Below are positions 6,116 through 12,679 of a DNA stretch of 15,032 nt, piece after piece. The DNA is from an uncultured Eubacteriales bacterium. GTDB lineage: Bacteria; Bacillota; Clostridia; Oscillospirales; CAG-382. Positions within the stretch are counted from its first letter, which is position 1; the number at the start of each line of letters is the position of its first letter. The translations under genes and the position numbers were made by a program. The notes beneath the pieces were generated by a model, which was not told where the DNA came from, ran no database searches, and saw nothing but the letters and a program-made list of their open reading frames with translations. The DNA lies in contig USHI01000016.1 of the NCBI GenBank assembly GCA_900554405.1, forward strand, positions 1 through 15,032. Direction: 5' to 3'.

Positions 6116-7156
6116 TCACCTCCCGCGGATATCGCCCGCAACGGCGGCAACAAGCCTTGCCGCGGCATAGGCATCACGCATATCGACGATCTCGCTCATC
6201 GTATGCATATTTTTCAGCGGAACCGAAACGAGCAGCGTGGGTATCCCGGCGCGGGTCGTCTGAACCGCATTGGAGTTTGTCCCCGTGCGGCCGGGCGCGG
6301 CGGAAAGCTGGTACGGTATCCCGTTTTCCTGCGCAAGCCGGAGCGCACGTTCGGTAAAGGCGCGGTTTGTCTGCGGAGAGAAGCATATATCGCAGCCGCC
6401 GCCCGCAACGACACCCCTGCGCCATTCGGGCGCATCCGGAACGTATGCGTGAGTAACGTCCATGACTATCGCCATGTCCGGGTCGAGCCTGTGCGCCGTT
6501 GTCATCGCGCCCTTGTAGCCGGTTTCCTCGCCGCCGCTGAACTGAAATGCGATATCGCAGTTCAAAGCAGCCTTATCAAGCATCATAAGACCGCGCAGTA
6601 TCGCGGCGCCGCAGAGCCTGTCATCAAACGAAGCGCCGACAAGCTTTTCGCCCAGCAGGCGGTGAAGCTTTACCGGAAACCCGCAGGGTGTGCCGACACG
6701 GACAAGCTCCGAAAGAGCATCCTTATCAAGCCCGGTATCTATGCAGAGATCGGTGACCTCCGCCTTTTTTTCGCTTTCGCCCGGTTCCTGCAAATGCGGC
6801 GGTTTGGAGCCGAAAACCCCGCGTATAAGCTTTTTGCCGTAGATATTCACCTCGGAAGCAAAAAGTATCTTTGCGGCAATACCGCCCACCGGCGCGACTT
6901 TCAGAAAGCCGCCGTCGCAGATCTCCGTCACCACAAAGCCGACGGTATCCATGTGCGCATCGCAAAGCAGAAGCGGAGCGTTTTCCCTGCCGCAGCGCAT
7001 TATTCCGTATACGCTTCCGACTTCCGTCCTGCCGTTCTCATCGAACAGCCCGGTTTCCGAAAGCTCCTTTGTTATTCCGTCAAAGGCGGTCGACTCGAAG
7101 CCCGAAACCCCGGGGTAAGCCGTGAGCCTTTCGACAAGCGAATAAAGCTTTTCCAT
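6116..7156 (-). CDS. M42 family metallo-aminopeptidase, first copy in operon
   Basis: A 346-residue M42 peptidase, directly downstream of murD. Ligands: His68 and Asp70 in DAHMDT, Asp178/179 in SFDDRL, Glu210/Glu211 in GGEETG, Asp233 in VMDVTH, and His318 in KNMHTM. The AHMDT (instead of AHMDE) and the GRTGTN loop set it apart from the other two copies. Its start has GGAGG 7 nt upstream and lies 16 nt after the murD stop. M42 enzymes can form mixed particles (TET1/TET2 in Pyrococcus), so three tightly linked, divergent copies may build a hetero-oligomer with wide peptide specificity. That is an inference. Confidence 0.92.
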   Translation of the reverse strand: MEKLYSLVERLTAYPGVSGFESTAFDGITKELSETGLFDENGRTEVGSVYGIMRCGRENAPLLLCDAHMDTVGFVVTEICDGGFLKVAPVGGIAAKILFASEVNIYGKKLIRGVFGSKPPHLQEPGESEKKAEVTDLCIDTGLDKDALSELVRVGTPCGFPVKLHRLLGEKLVGASFDDRLCGAAILRGLMMLDKAALNCDIAFQFSGGEETGYKGAMTTAHRLDPDMAIVMDVTHAYVPDAPEWRRGVVAGGGCDICFSPQTNRAFTERALRLAQENGIPYQLSAAPGRTGTNSNAVQTTRAGIPTLLVSVPLKNMHTMSEIVDMRDAYAAARLVAAVAGDIRGR

Positions 7157-7172
7157 ATAATATCCTCCGTTT

Positions 7173-8516
7173 TCAGAGTTGATTTACGATACTTTTGAAG
7201 ACATTTCCGCGCTCGGCGAAATTTTTGAACATATCAAAGCTTGCCGAAGCGGGGGTGAGCACGACATTGTCGCCCGGGGCAGCGTGCTCGCGCGCGGAAA
7301 GCACCGCCGTGCGGAAATCATCCGCAACCGTGTAATCCTTAAACCCGGCATTATCGAGCGCCGCGGAGATCTTGCCCGCCGTCGCGCCGCAGAGCACGGC
7401 GAATTTCACCTTGCGGGTGAACAGCTCGCCGAGCGGTTCATAGGGGATATGCTTGTCATACCCGCCGGATATCGCGATAACATTTCTCCCCGGAAAGCTT
7501 TCCAGGCAGGCGCGGGTGCGCGAGGGGCTGGAATCTATGGATGAATTGTAATACTTCACGCCGTCGAGCTCGCGGACAAATTCGATCCTGTGCTCCACGC
7601 AGCCGAATCCCCCTGCGACACGGCAAAGCGCCTCCTCCGAAACGGTGTCCTCCGTGGCGGCAAAGGCTTCGCAGTAATTATAGCGGTTGTGCCGCCCGAC
7701 AATGCGTATATCGCTGTCCGGAAGGATAAGCCGGCCGGAACGGTAAATGCCCTTTTCGTCGAAATAAACATCCGCTTCCCCGGCGCCGGAAACAAAACGC
7801 GTTTCGCATTTTGATTCCGATGCGAAGGTACGGCAGTATTTGTCGTCACCGTTCAGCACAAGCAGCCCGCCCGGCTTCTGAAACCGGAAAATATTCTTTT
7901 TTGAATCGACATATTCTTCCATGTCGCGATGCCAGTCCAAGTGGTTCGGCGCGATATTGGTGATAACGGCGACATCCGGGCTTTTGTCCAGCTTCATAAG
8001 CTGGAAGCTCGAAAGCTCGACAACGGCGCAATCATTCGGCGAAATGTTATCCAGCTCGGCAAAAAGGTTCGTGCCTATATTGCCGCCGAGAAACACCCTT
8101 TTGCCCGCGGCGCGCAGAAGCAGCGAAATAAGCGTGGTGGTTGTGGTTTTGCCGTCGCTCCCCGTGACGGCGTATGTTTTGCAGGGGCAGAGCCGGAAGA
8201 ATTCCTCCATTTCGCTCGTAACAAGCGTGCCGTTTGCGGCGGCAGAGGCTATCCCGGGAATATCGGGGCGCACGGCGGGGGAAAGAAACAGCAGCTCTTC
8301 CGTGATATCGTCCAGATAACGTTCCCCGCAGATAAAGCGAACGCCCTTTTCCGACAGGGTATTATAAAACGGTGCGGACGAAAGATCCTTTTTATCGCGC
8401 ACGATGCATTCCGCGCCGGCGCTTGCAAAAAGCTCCACAACGGGCAGATTGCTCACGCCCATGCCGACAAAGCCGACCCGCCTTCCGCGGTATCGCGAAG
8501 TATATTTCAAAAGCAA
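7173..8516 (-). CDS. murD: UDP-N-acetylmuramoyl-L-alanine--D-glutamate ligase
   Basis: MurD adds D-Glu to UDP-MurNAc-L-Ala with ATP in the cytoplasmic stage of peptidoglycan synthesis. Seen: an N-terminal Rossmann-like domain (GFVGMGVSN), the ATP P-loop TGSDGKTTTT, GGNIG, ELSSFQL, NIAPNHLDWH, the lysine region YVDSKKNIF (carbamylated lysine site), EHRIEFV, GGYDKHIPYEPL, and the C-terminal LTPASASFDMF. About 447 residues, normal for MurD. The usual NDS before the C-terminal domain reads NSSIDSSPSRT, near the clostridial NDSIASSP type. The start is uncertain: GTG at 8525 lies only 2 nt from AAAGGA, while TTG at 8516 lies 11 nt away and is preferred. It is first in a five-gene operon and not in a dcw cell-wall cluster. 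Confidence 0.93.
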   Translation of the reverse strand: MLLKYTSRYRGRRVGFVGMGVSNLPVVELFASAGAECIVRDKKDLSSAPFYNTLSEKGVRFICGERYLDDITEELLFLSPAVRPDIPGIASAAANGTLVTSEMEEFFRLCPCKTYAVTGSDGKTTTTTLISLLLRAAGKRVFLGGNIGTNLFAELDNISPNDCAVVELSSFQLMKLDKSPDVAVITNIAPNHLDWHRDMEEYVDSKKNIFRFQKPGGLLVLNGDDKYCRTFASESKCETRFVSGAGEADVYFDEKGIYRSGRLILPDSDIRIVGRHNRYNYCEAFAATEDTVSEEALCRVAGGFGCVEHRIEFVRELDGVKYYNSSIDSSPSRTRACLESFPGRNVIAISGGYDKHIPYEPLGELFTRKVKFAVLCGATAGKISAALDNAGFKDYTVADDFRTAVLSAREHAAPGDNVVLTPASASFDMFKNFAERGNVFKSIVNQL

Positions 8517-8535
8517 GTATACCACATTCCTTTCG

Positions 8536-8550
8536 GTGCATTTTATGCAC
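8536..8550. repeat. 15-bp palindrome in murD leader
   Basis: GTGCAT-TTT-ATGCAC lies between the predicted murD promoter and its ribosome binding site (8528-8532). It could be an operator or a small RNA hairpin near the start. No regulator can be named. Confidence 0.35.
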
Positions 8551-8558
8551 TGCTCTAC

Positions 8559-8587
8559 ATTGTATAATACGAAGGTGCGAAAATCAA
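8559..8587 (-). promoter_or_regulatory. Predicted promoter of murD operon
   Basis: On the minus strand TTGATT (8587-8582), a 17-nt spacer and TACAAT (8564-8559) precede murD. It is divergent from, and abuts, the rnpB promoter. Confidence 0.55.
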
Positions 8588-8591
8588 GTAT

Positions 8592-8620
8592 TTGACAAAA
8601 TAAAAAAGGCGTGATATAAT
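8592..8620 (+). promoter_or_regulatory. Perfect consensus promoter of rnpB
   Basis: TTGACA (8592-8597), a 17-nt spacer and TATAAT (8615-8620) match the sigma-A consensus at all twelve positions. The predicted start at about 8626-8627 coincides with the first base of helix P1 of the RNase P RNA. Confidence 0.9.
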
Positions 8621-8625
8621 TATCT

Positions 8626-8977
8626 GCGACCGTTCCGAGCGATCGCGCGGCGCCATGGCGAAAGCCCGCGCCGTGAGGAAAGTCCGAGCCCCACAGAGCA
8701 GGATAACAGATAACATCTGCCGAAGGCGACTTCAGGGCCAGTGCAACAGAAATAAACCGCCCGGCATTTTTTGCCGGGTAAGGATGGAAAGGCGAGGTAA
8801 GAGCTCACCGGCGTGCCGGAGACGGCACGGCCATGTAAACCCTATCCGGAGCAACACCGCGGCGGGGGCATATGCTTGCTCGGCAGCCCCCATGGAGGTG
8901 GCATGGAGGTCTGCGGCGACGCAGATCCAAGATAGATGATCGTTCATGACAGAACTCGGCTTACAGGAACGTGTCGC
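8626..8977 (+). ncRNA. rnpB: RNase P RNA
   Basis: The catalytic RNA that removes 5' leaders from pre-tRNAs. Conserved blocks are seen in the right order: GAGGAAAGTCCGAGC at 8675-8689, ACAGAAATAAACCGCC at 8746-8761, a GGTAAGGATGGAAAGG-type block followed by GGTAAGAGCTCACCG (about 8776-8811), AGATAGATGATCG (8930-8942) and ACAGAACTCGGCTTAC near the 3' end. Helix P1 closes the molecule: GCGAC-CGTTCC at 8626-8636 pairs with GGAACG-(bulged T)-GTCGC at 8966-8977. About 352 nt, the usual size. It is driven by its own consensus promoter and followed by an intrinsic terminator. Confidence 0.95.
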
Positions 8978-8979
8978 CG

Positions 8980-9022
8980 AAAAACTCTCTTCCGTTTTTT
9001 TGCAGGGAGTTTTTCTTTTTTT
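8980..9022 (+). terminator. Terminator of rnpB
   Basis: AAAAACTC (8980-8987) pairs with GAGTTTTT (9007-9014), followed by CTTTTTTT. It starts 3 nt after helix P1 of the RNase P RNA. Confidence 0.8.
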
Positions 9023-9080
9023 AAGGATTTTCTAAGGTGCGCGGTATATCCTGCTTTACGGTGGGAAAAGGTATATACCC

Positions 9081-9109
9081 TTGACAAAAATGCAAAAATA
9101 GTATATACT
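9081..9109 (+). promoter_or_regulatory. Promoter of prfB
   Basis: TTGACA (9081-9086), a 17-nt spacer and TATACT (9104-9109) form a strong sigma-A promoter about 32 nt upstream of the prfB start. Confidence 0.8.
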
Positions 9110-9141
9110 GACAATGCAGTGAAATATAAGGGGAAAATACA

Positions 9142-10248
9142 TTGATACTACAGCTTGAAAACGCCCGCCAATCGCTCGGCGACCTGCGCGAAGGCATAAA
9201 GGATCTCGGCGAATCCATAGGTGTCGAAACGCTCGGGAAGGAAGTCGAAGAACTCGAAACCAAAACAATGGAACCGGGATTCTGGGACAAGCCCGCCGAA
9301 TCACAGAGTGTCCTGAAACAGTTAAAGCACAAAAAAAGCACGCTCGAGCATTACATCGCGCTGAAAAAGAGCTTTGACGATATCGAAACGCTTATAGATA
9401 TCGCCATTGAGGAGGACGACGAAAGCCTTGTGGACGAAGTCCTGGGCGATCTTAATGCCGTTCGGACCGAATACGAAAAGCAAAAGATAGAAATACTCCT
9501 TTCCGGCGAATACGACGGCAGTAACGCCATCGTCTCCATCCACCCCGGCGCGGGCGGAACGGAAGCGCAGGATTGGGCGCAGATGCTGTTCAGAATGTAT
9601 CAGCACTATGCCGAAAAGCACGATTACAAATTCAAGGTGCTCGATTATCTGGACGGCGACGAAGCCGGGATAAAGAGCGTTTCCTTCCTTGTGGAGGGCG
9701 AAAACGCTTACGGCCACCTCAAAAGCGAATCCGGCGTTCACCGTCTTGTGCGCGTTTCGCCTTTTGATGCGAGCGGGCGCAGGCACACGTCGTTTGCCTC
9801 CGTGGAGGTGCTCCCCGAATTCAACGACGAAATGACGATCGAAATCAACGATGCCGACCTTAAGATCGACGCTCACCGTGCAAGCGGCGCCGGCGGCCAG
9901 CACATAAACAAGACCGATTCCGCGATACGCATCACACACATCCCCACCGGCATAGTTGTCGGCTGCCAGACAGAACGCAGCCAGGTGCAGAACCGCGAAA
10001 CGGCAATGCGAATGCTCAAAAGCAAGCTGCTCGAAATTAAGGAACGCGAGCATCTCGAAAAGATCGAGGATATAACCGGCACAAAGATGAACATCGAATG
10101 GGGCAGCCAGATACGTTCCTATGTTTTTATGCCCTACACGCTTGTCAAGGATAACCGCACCGGCTGCGAAACCGGCAACATACAGGCCGTGATGGACGGC
10201 GACCTTGATGAATTCATAAACGAATATCTTAAACTCAACTGCAAATAA
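9142..10248 (+). CDS. prfB: Peptide chain release factor 2
   Basis: RF2 reads UGA and UAA stop codons and triggers peptide release on the ribosome. The 368 residues cover the whole factor: N-terminal helical domain, the SPF stop-codon recognition tripeptide at 206-208 (RVSPFDASGRRHTS), and the catalytic GGQ at 251-253 (GAGGQHINKTDS). The start is TTG, supported by AAGGGG at 9128-9133 (8 nt spacing). No ATG lies in a better position. Unlike many bacteria, the region that normally carries the CUUUGA programmed frameshift (around codons 22-30) is one uninterrupted frame, so this RF2 lacks the classical autoregulation. It is probably cotranscribed with the small membrane-protein gene 23 nt downstream. 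Confidence 0.97.
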   Translation: MILQLENARQSLGDLREGIKDLGESIGVETLGKEVEELETKTMEPGFWDKPAESQSVLKQLKHKKSTLEHYIALKKSFDDIETLIDIAIEEDDESLVDEVLGDLNAVRTEYEKQKIEILLSGEYDGSNAIVSIHPGAGGTEAQDWAQMLFRMYQHYAEKHDYKFKVLDYLDGDEAGIKSVSFLVEGENAYGHLKSESGVHRLVRVSPFDASGRRHTSFASVEVLPEFNDEMTIEINDADLKIDAHRASGAGGQHINKTDSAIRITHIPTGIVVGCQTERSQVQNRETAMRMLKSKLLEIKEREHLEKIEDITGTKMNIEWGSQIRSYVFMPYTLVKDNRTGCETGNIQAVMDGDLDEFINEYLKLNCK

Positions 10249-10271
10249 CATTCAAACGGAGGTATTACACC

Positions 10272-10592
10272 ATGAAAAAACTCAAACCCATCCTGGCGGT
10301 ATCGCTGCTTGTGCAGTCGCTTACCTTCTTTGTTCTTTCGCTTCTCAATATCGAAAAGAAAAAGAATCTTGCCAAGGCATTTGCCGCTATCGGCGTTGTA
10401 GGCGGCGCCGCGGGCGCGTATCTCCTTGCGACAGAGCTGAAATCCCGCAAGTGCTGCTGCGAAGACGGCGCCTGCGACGATTTCGACGAATTCGACGATC
10501 TTGACGATCTTGATGTCTGCGAGGACGATATCCTTTGCTCCTTCGAGGACGAAAACGCCGAAAAGGCAGAGGAAAACACCGAAAACGCTTAA
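10272..10592 (+). CDS. Small two-helix membrane protein with acidic Cys-containing tail
   Basis: 106 residues, not recognised. Two hydrophobic segments are visible: about 5-27 (ILAVSLLVQSLTFFVLSLL core) and about 33-53 (Gly/Ala-rich AAIGVVGGAAGAYLL), joined by a lysine-rich turn (EKKK). A Cys cluster follows (KCCCEDGAC), then an Asp/Glu/Phe/Leu-rich tail with further Cys residues and a run of Glu/Asn/Ala at the end. The tail could bind metal or stay disordered. The start has GGAGG at 10258-10262, 9 nt before the ATG. It lies between prfB and htpG and is closed by the hairpin at 10610-10635. Function unknown. Confidence 0.8.
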   Translation: MKKLKPILAVSLLVQSLTFFVLSLLNIEKKKNLAKAFAAIGVVGGAAGAYLLATELKSRKCCCEDGACDDFDEFDDLDDLDVCEDDILCSFEDENAEKAEENTENA

Positions 10593-10609
10593 AATCCGCC
10601 ATGAAACCG

Positions 10610-10640
10610 ATCGGGGTGCGACACCGCACCCCGATATTTT
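10610..10640 (+). terminator. Intrinsic terminator-like hairpin before htpG
   Basis: A perfect 11-bp stem, ATCGGGGTGCG (10610-10620) with CGCACCCCGAT (10625-10635), has an ACAC loop and is followed by ATTTTG. The U-run is short, so some read-through into htpG is possible. I find no clear promoter between this hairpin and htpG. Confidence 0.65.
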
Positions 10641-10678
10641 GATATTCAAAGACAATCAAACCGAAAGGACGTGTTACT

Positions 10679-12448
10679 ATGTCTAAAGGTGCTCTCTCGG
10701 TCGATACCGAGCATCTGTTTCCCATTATCAAAAAATGGCTCTATTCCGAAAAGGATATCTTCATCCGCGAGGTCATATCCAATGCGACCGACGCGATAAC
10801 CAAGCACAGGCACCTCGTTTCGCTCGGCGAAGCAGAGGAAAGCGCGGAAAAATACCGCATAACCGTCCGTGCCGACAAGGACGAACGCACCGTAACAGTG
10901 ACGGATAACGGCATCGGCATGGATGCCGGCGAGGTGGAGCGTTATATAAACAATATCGCTCTTTCCGGTGCTGTCGAGTTTATTTCGAAATACGAAAGCA
11001 ACGGCGGCAACGGGATAATCGGGCATTTCGGGCTGGGCTTCTATTCCATGTTCATTGTCGCGGACGAGGTCGAAATGTACACCCGTTCCTACCGCGGCGG
11101 CAAGGCTGTCCACTGGAAGTGCGACAGCGAGGGCAATTTCGAAAGCGAGGAATGCGAGCGCACCGAACGCGGCACCGAAATAATCATGCATATCGCCGAG
11201 GATGAGGTATCCTATCTCGATACCGAAAAGCTCAGGGGCATTATCACACGCTACTGCGCCTTTATGCCTTACGATATCGTGCTTGTATCCGAAGGCGGCA
11301 AGGAAGAGGTGCTCAATGATACCGAACCGCTTTGGCAGCGCAGCCCCGCGGATATAACGGACGAGCAGTATAACGAGTTTTACAAAAAGGTCTTCGGCGA
11401 TTACGAGGATCCTCTGTTCCATGTCCACATTGTCGCCGACTATCCGCTGAACTTCAAGGGTGTCTTCTTTATTCCGAAGCGCAAAAGCGGCTATGAATCG
11501 ACGGAAAGCGTCATAAAGCTGTTCTATAATTCGGTATTCGTTGCGGATAATATAAAGGAAGCCTGCCCCGATTACCTTGTGAACCTGCACGGCGTGCTCG
11601 ATTGTCCGGAGCTGCCGCTGAACGTTTCGCGTTCCTACCTGCAAAACGATGCTTATGTACGCAAGGTCGCCTCGCATATCGCGAAAAAGGTCGCGGACAG
11701 GATCAACTACCTCTTCAATAACGAACGCGAAACGCTCGAAAAGAATTGGCGTGACATGAAGCCCTATTTCGAATATGCCTGCATGCGCGACAAAAAGTTT
11801 GCGGAACGTGTCAACCCCTGCATTCTTATCGAAAAGGCGGGCGGGGGCTTCTGCACCGTTTCGGAATATCTCGGCGGCAAGGACGAAGGCACGGTATATT
11901 ACACCACCGACCCTCAATCGCAGAGCTACTATCTCGATCTGTTCAGGGCAAAGGGCACGGATGTGCTCATATTCGATAATCTTATCGACAACAGCTATGC
12001 GCAGTATCTGGAAAGCGAAAACGGCAAGCTGAAATTCCGCCGTGTGGACAGCGGCGAAGAAGCCTCCGGCGATGCCGACGAAAAGCTCACCGCACTGTTC
12101 CGCAGGGCTTCCGGCAAGGAGGACCTCGAAACCGCATTTTCCGCCGGCGATGAAAACGGCGCCGCCGCGCTTATCGCTTTGCCGGAGGAAAGCCGCAGAA
12201 TGGCGGATATGATGCGGATGTACAGCATATCCTCCGGGAACGATTCCTTCAAAATGCCGGCGCACGAGCGGCTGGATATCAATACGGCAAACCCTGTGAT
12301 AAAGCAGCTTGCAACGCTCGATGAAAGCGATGCGCACGCGCTCGATATCGCAAAGCACATATACCTTTCCGCGCTTTTGCTTTCACGCACGCTCACGGCG
12401 GAGGAAGCAAAGGAATTCATCCGGCTCAACAACGCTCTTGTGAAATAA
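10679..12448 (+). CDS. htpG: Molecular chaperone HtpG (bacterial Hsp90)
   Basis: An ATP-dependent cytosolic chaperone acting as a homodimer. Residues 1-130 form the GHKL ATPase domain: catalytic Glu31 and Asn35 in REVISNATDA, DNGIGM at 76-81, and the lid/glycine motif GHFGLGFYS at 115-123. The middle domain carries the conserved arginine in LNVSRSYLQ (Arg318), which contacts the ATP gamma-phosphate. The C-terminal part is the dimerisation domain. At 589 residues it is somewhat shorter than E. coli HtpG (about 624), and the usual SRE of the middle domain reads SRS. The start has GAAAGGA at 10663-10669, 9 nt before the ATG. No CIRCE element (HrcA site) is present, so control is not by HrcA from this site. 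Confidence 0.96.
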   Translation: MSKGALSVDTEHLFPIIKKWLYSEKDIFIREVISNATDAITKHRHLVSLGEAEESAEKYRITVRADKDERTVTVTDNGIGMDAGEVERYINNIALSGAVEFISKYESNGGNGIIGHFGLGFYSMFIVADEVEMYTRSYRGGKAVHWKCDSEGNFESEECERTERGTEIIMHIAEDEVSYLDTEKLRGIITRYCAFMPYDIVLVSEGGKEEVLNDTEPLWQRSPADITDEQYNEFYKKVFGDYEDPLFHVHIVADYPLNFKGVFFIPKRKSGYESTESVIKLFYNSVFVADNIKEACPDYLVNLHGVLDCPELPLNVSRSYLQNDAYVRKVASHIAKKVADRINYLFNNERETLEKNWRDMKPYFEYACMRDKKFAERVNPCILIEKAGGGFCTVSEYLGGKDEGTVYYTTDPQSQSYYLDLFRAKGTDVLIFDNLIDNSYAQYLESENGKLKFRRVDSGEEASGDADEKLTALFRRASGKEDLETAFSAGDENGAAALIALPEESRRMADMMRMYSISSGNDSFKMPAHERLDINTANPVIKQLATLDESDAHALDIAKHIYLSALLLSRTLTAEEAKEFIRLNNALVK

Positions 12449-12461
12449 GCAAACAACAAAG

Positions 12462-12492
12462 AAAGACTGCCCGCAAAAAGGCAGTCTTTTTT
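12462..12492 (+). terminator. Terminator of htpG
   Basis: AAAGACTGCC (12462-12471) pairs with GGCAGTCTTT (12480-12489) around an 8-nt loop, followed by TTT. It starts 13 nt after the htpG stop. Confidence 0.9.
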
Positions 12493-12510
12493 ATCTGCGA
12501 AAATACAACG

Positions 12511-12544
12511 GAAAAGCCCCCTCTCGAACGAACGGGGGCTTTTC
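12511..12544 (-). terminator. Terminator of tRNA-Thr
   Basis: GAAAAGCCCCC (12511-12521) and GGGGGCTTTTC (12534-12544) form a perfect stem directly after the tRNA 3' end on the minus strand, with the U-run in the distal arm. It abuts the tRNA's CCA end. Confidence 0.8.
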
Positions 12545-12619
12545 TGGAGCTGGTGGTGAGGATTGAACTCACGACCTGTTGATTACGAATCAACTGCTCT
12601 ACCACTGAGCCACACCAGC
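12545..12619 (-). tRNA. tRNA-Thr (anticodon CGT)
   Basis: A complete cloverleaf on the minus strand: acceptor GCTGGTG/CACCAGC, D arm GCTC-AGTGGTA-GAGC, anticodon arm GTTGA-TTCGTAA-TCAAC with anticodon CGT (reads ACG, threonine), variable AGGTC, T arm GTGAG-TTCAATC-CTCAC, discriminator T and a genome-encoded CCA (12547-12545). It has its own consensus promoter inside the 3' end of the cca gene and a terminator right after it. Confidence 0.97.
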
Positions 12620-12650
12620 ATTCCGCAGCCGAATTATCGGCGCGGGACAC

Positions 12651-12679
12651 ATTATAGCATTATTTTTTCCGCTTGTCAA
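12651..12679 (-). promoter_or_regulatory. Perfect consensus promoter of tRNA-Thr
   Basis: On the minus strand TTGACA (12679-12674), a 17-nt spacer and TATAAT (12656-12651) match the sigma-A consensus fully. The -35 box lies within the last codons of cca. Transcription would start about 25 nt before the mature tRNA 5' end, leaving a leader for RNase P to remove. Confidence 0.85.

Noticed and set aside
6111..6119. GTG at 6119 as start of the second M42 gene
   Set aside because: This GTG overlaps the GGAGG itself; ATG at 6110 has an 8-nt spacing.
10593..10678. CIRCE/HrcA operator upstream of htpG
   Set aside because: The only inverted repeat there is an 11-bp GC-rich terminator hairpin with a 4-nt loop, unlike the 9-9-9 CIRCE element.
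10646..12358. 570-codon open frame antisense to htpG
   Set aside because: A shadow of the biased codon use of htpG on the other strand; no known motif and no plausible start signal.
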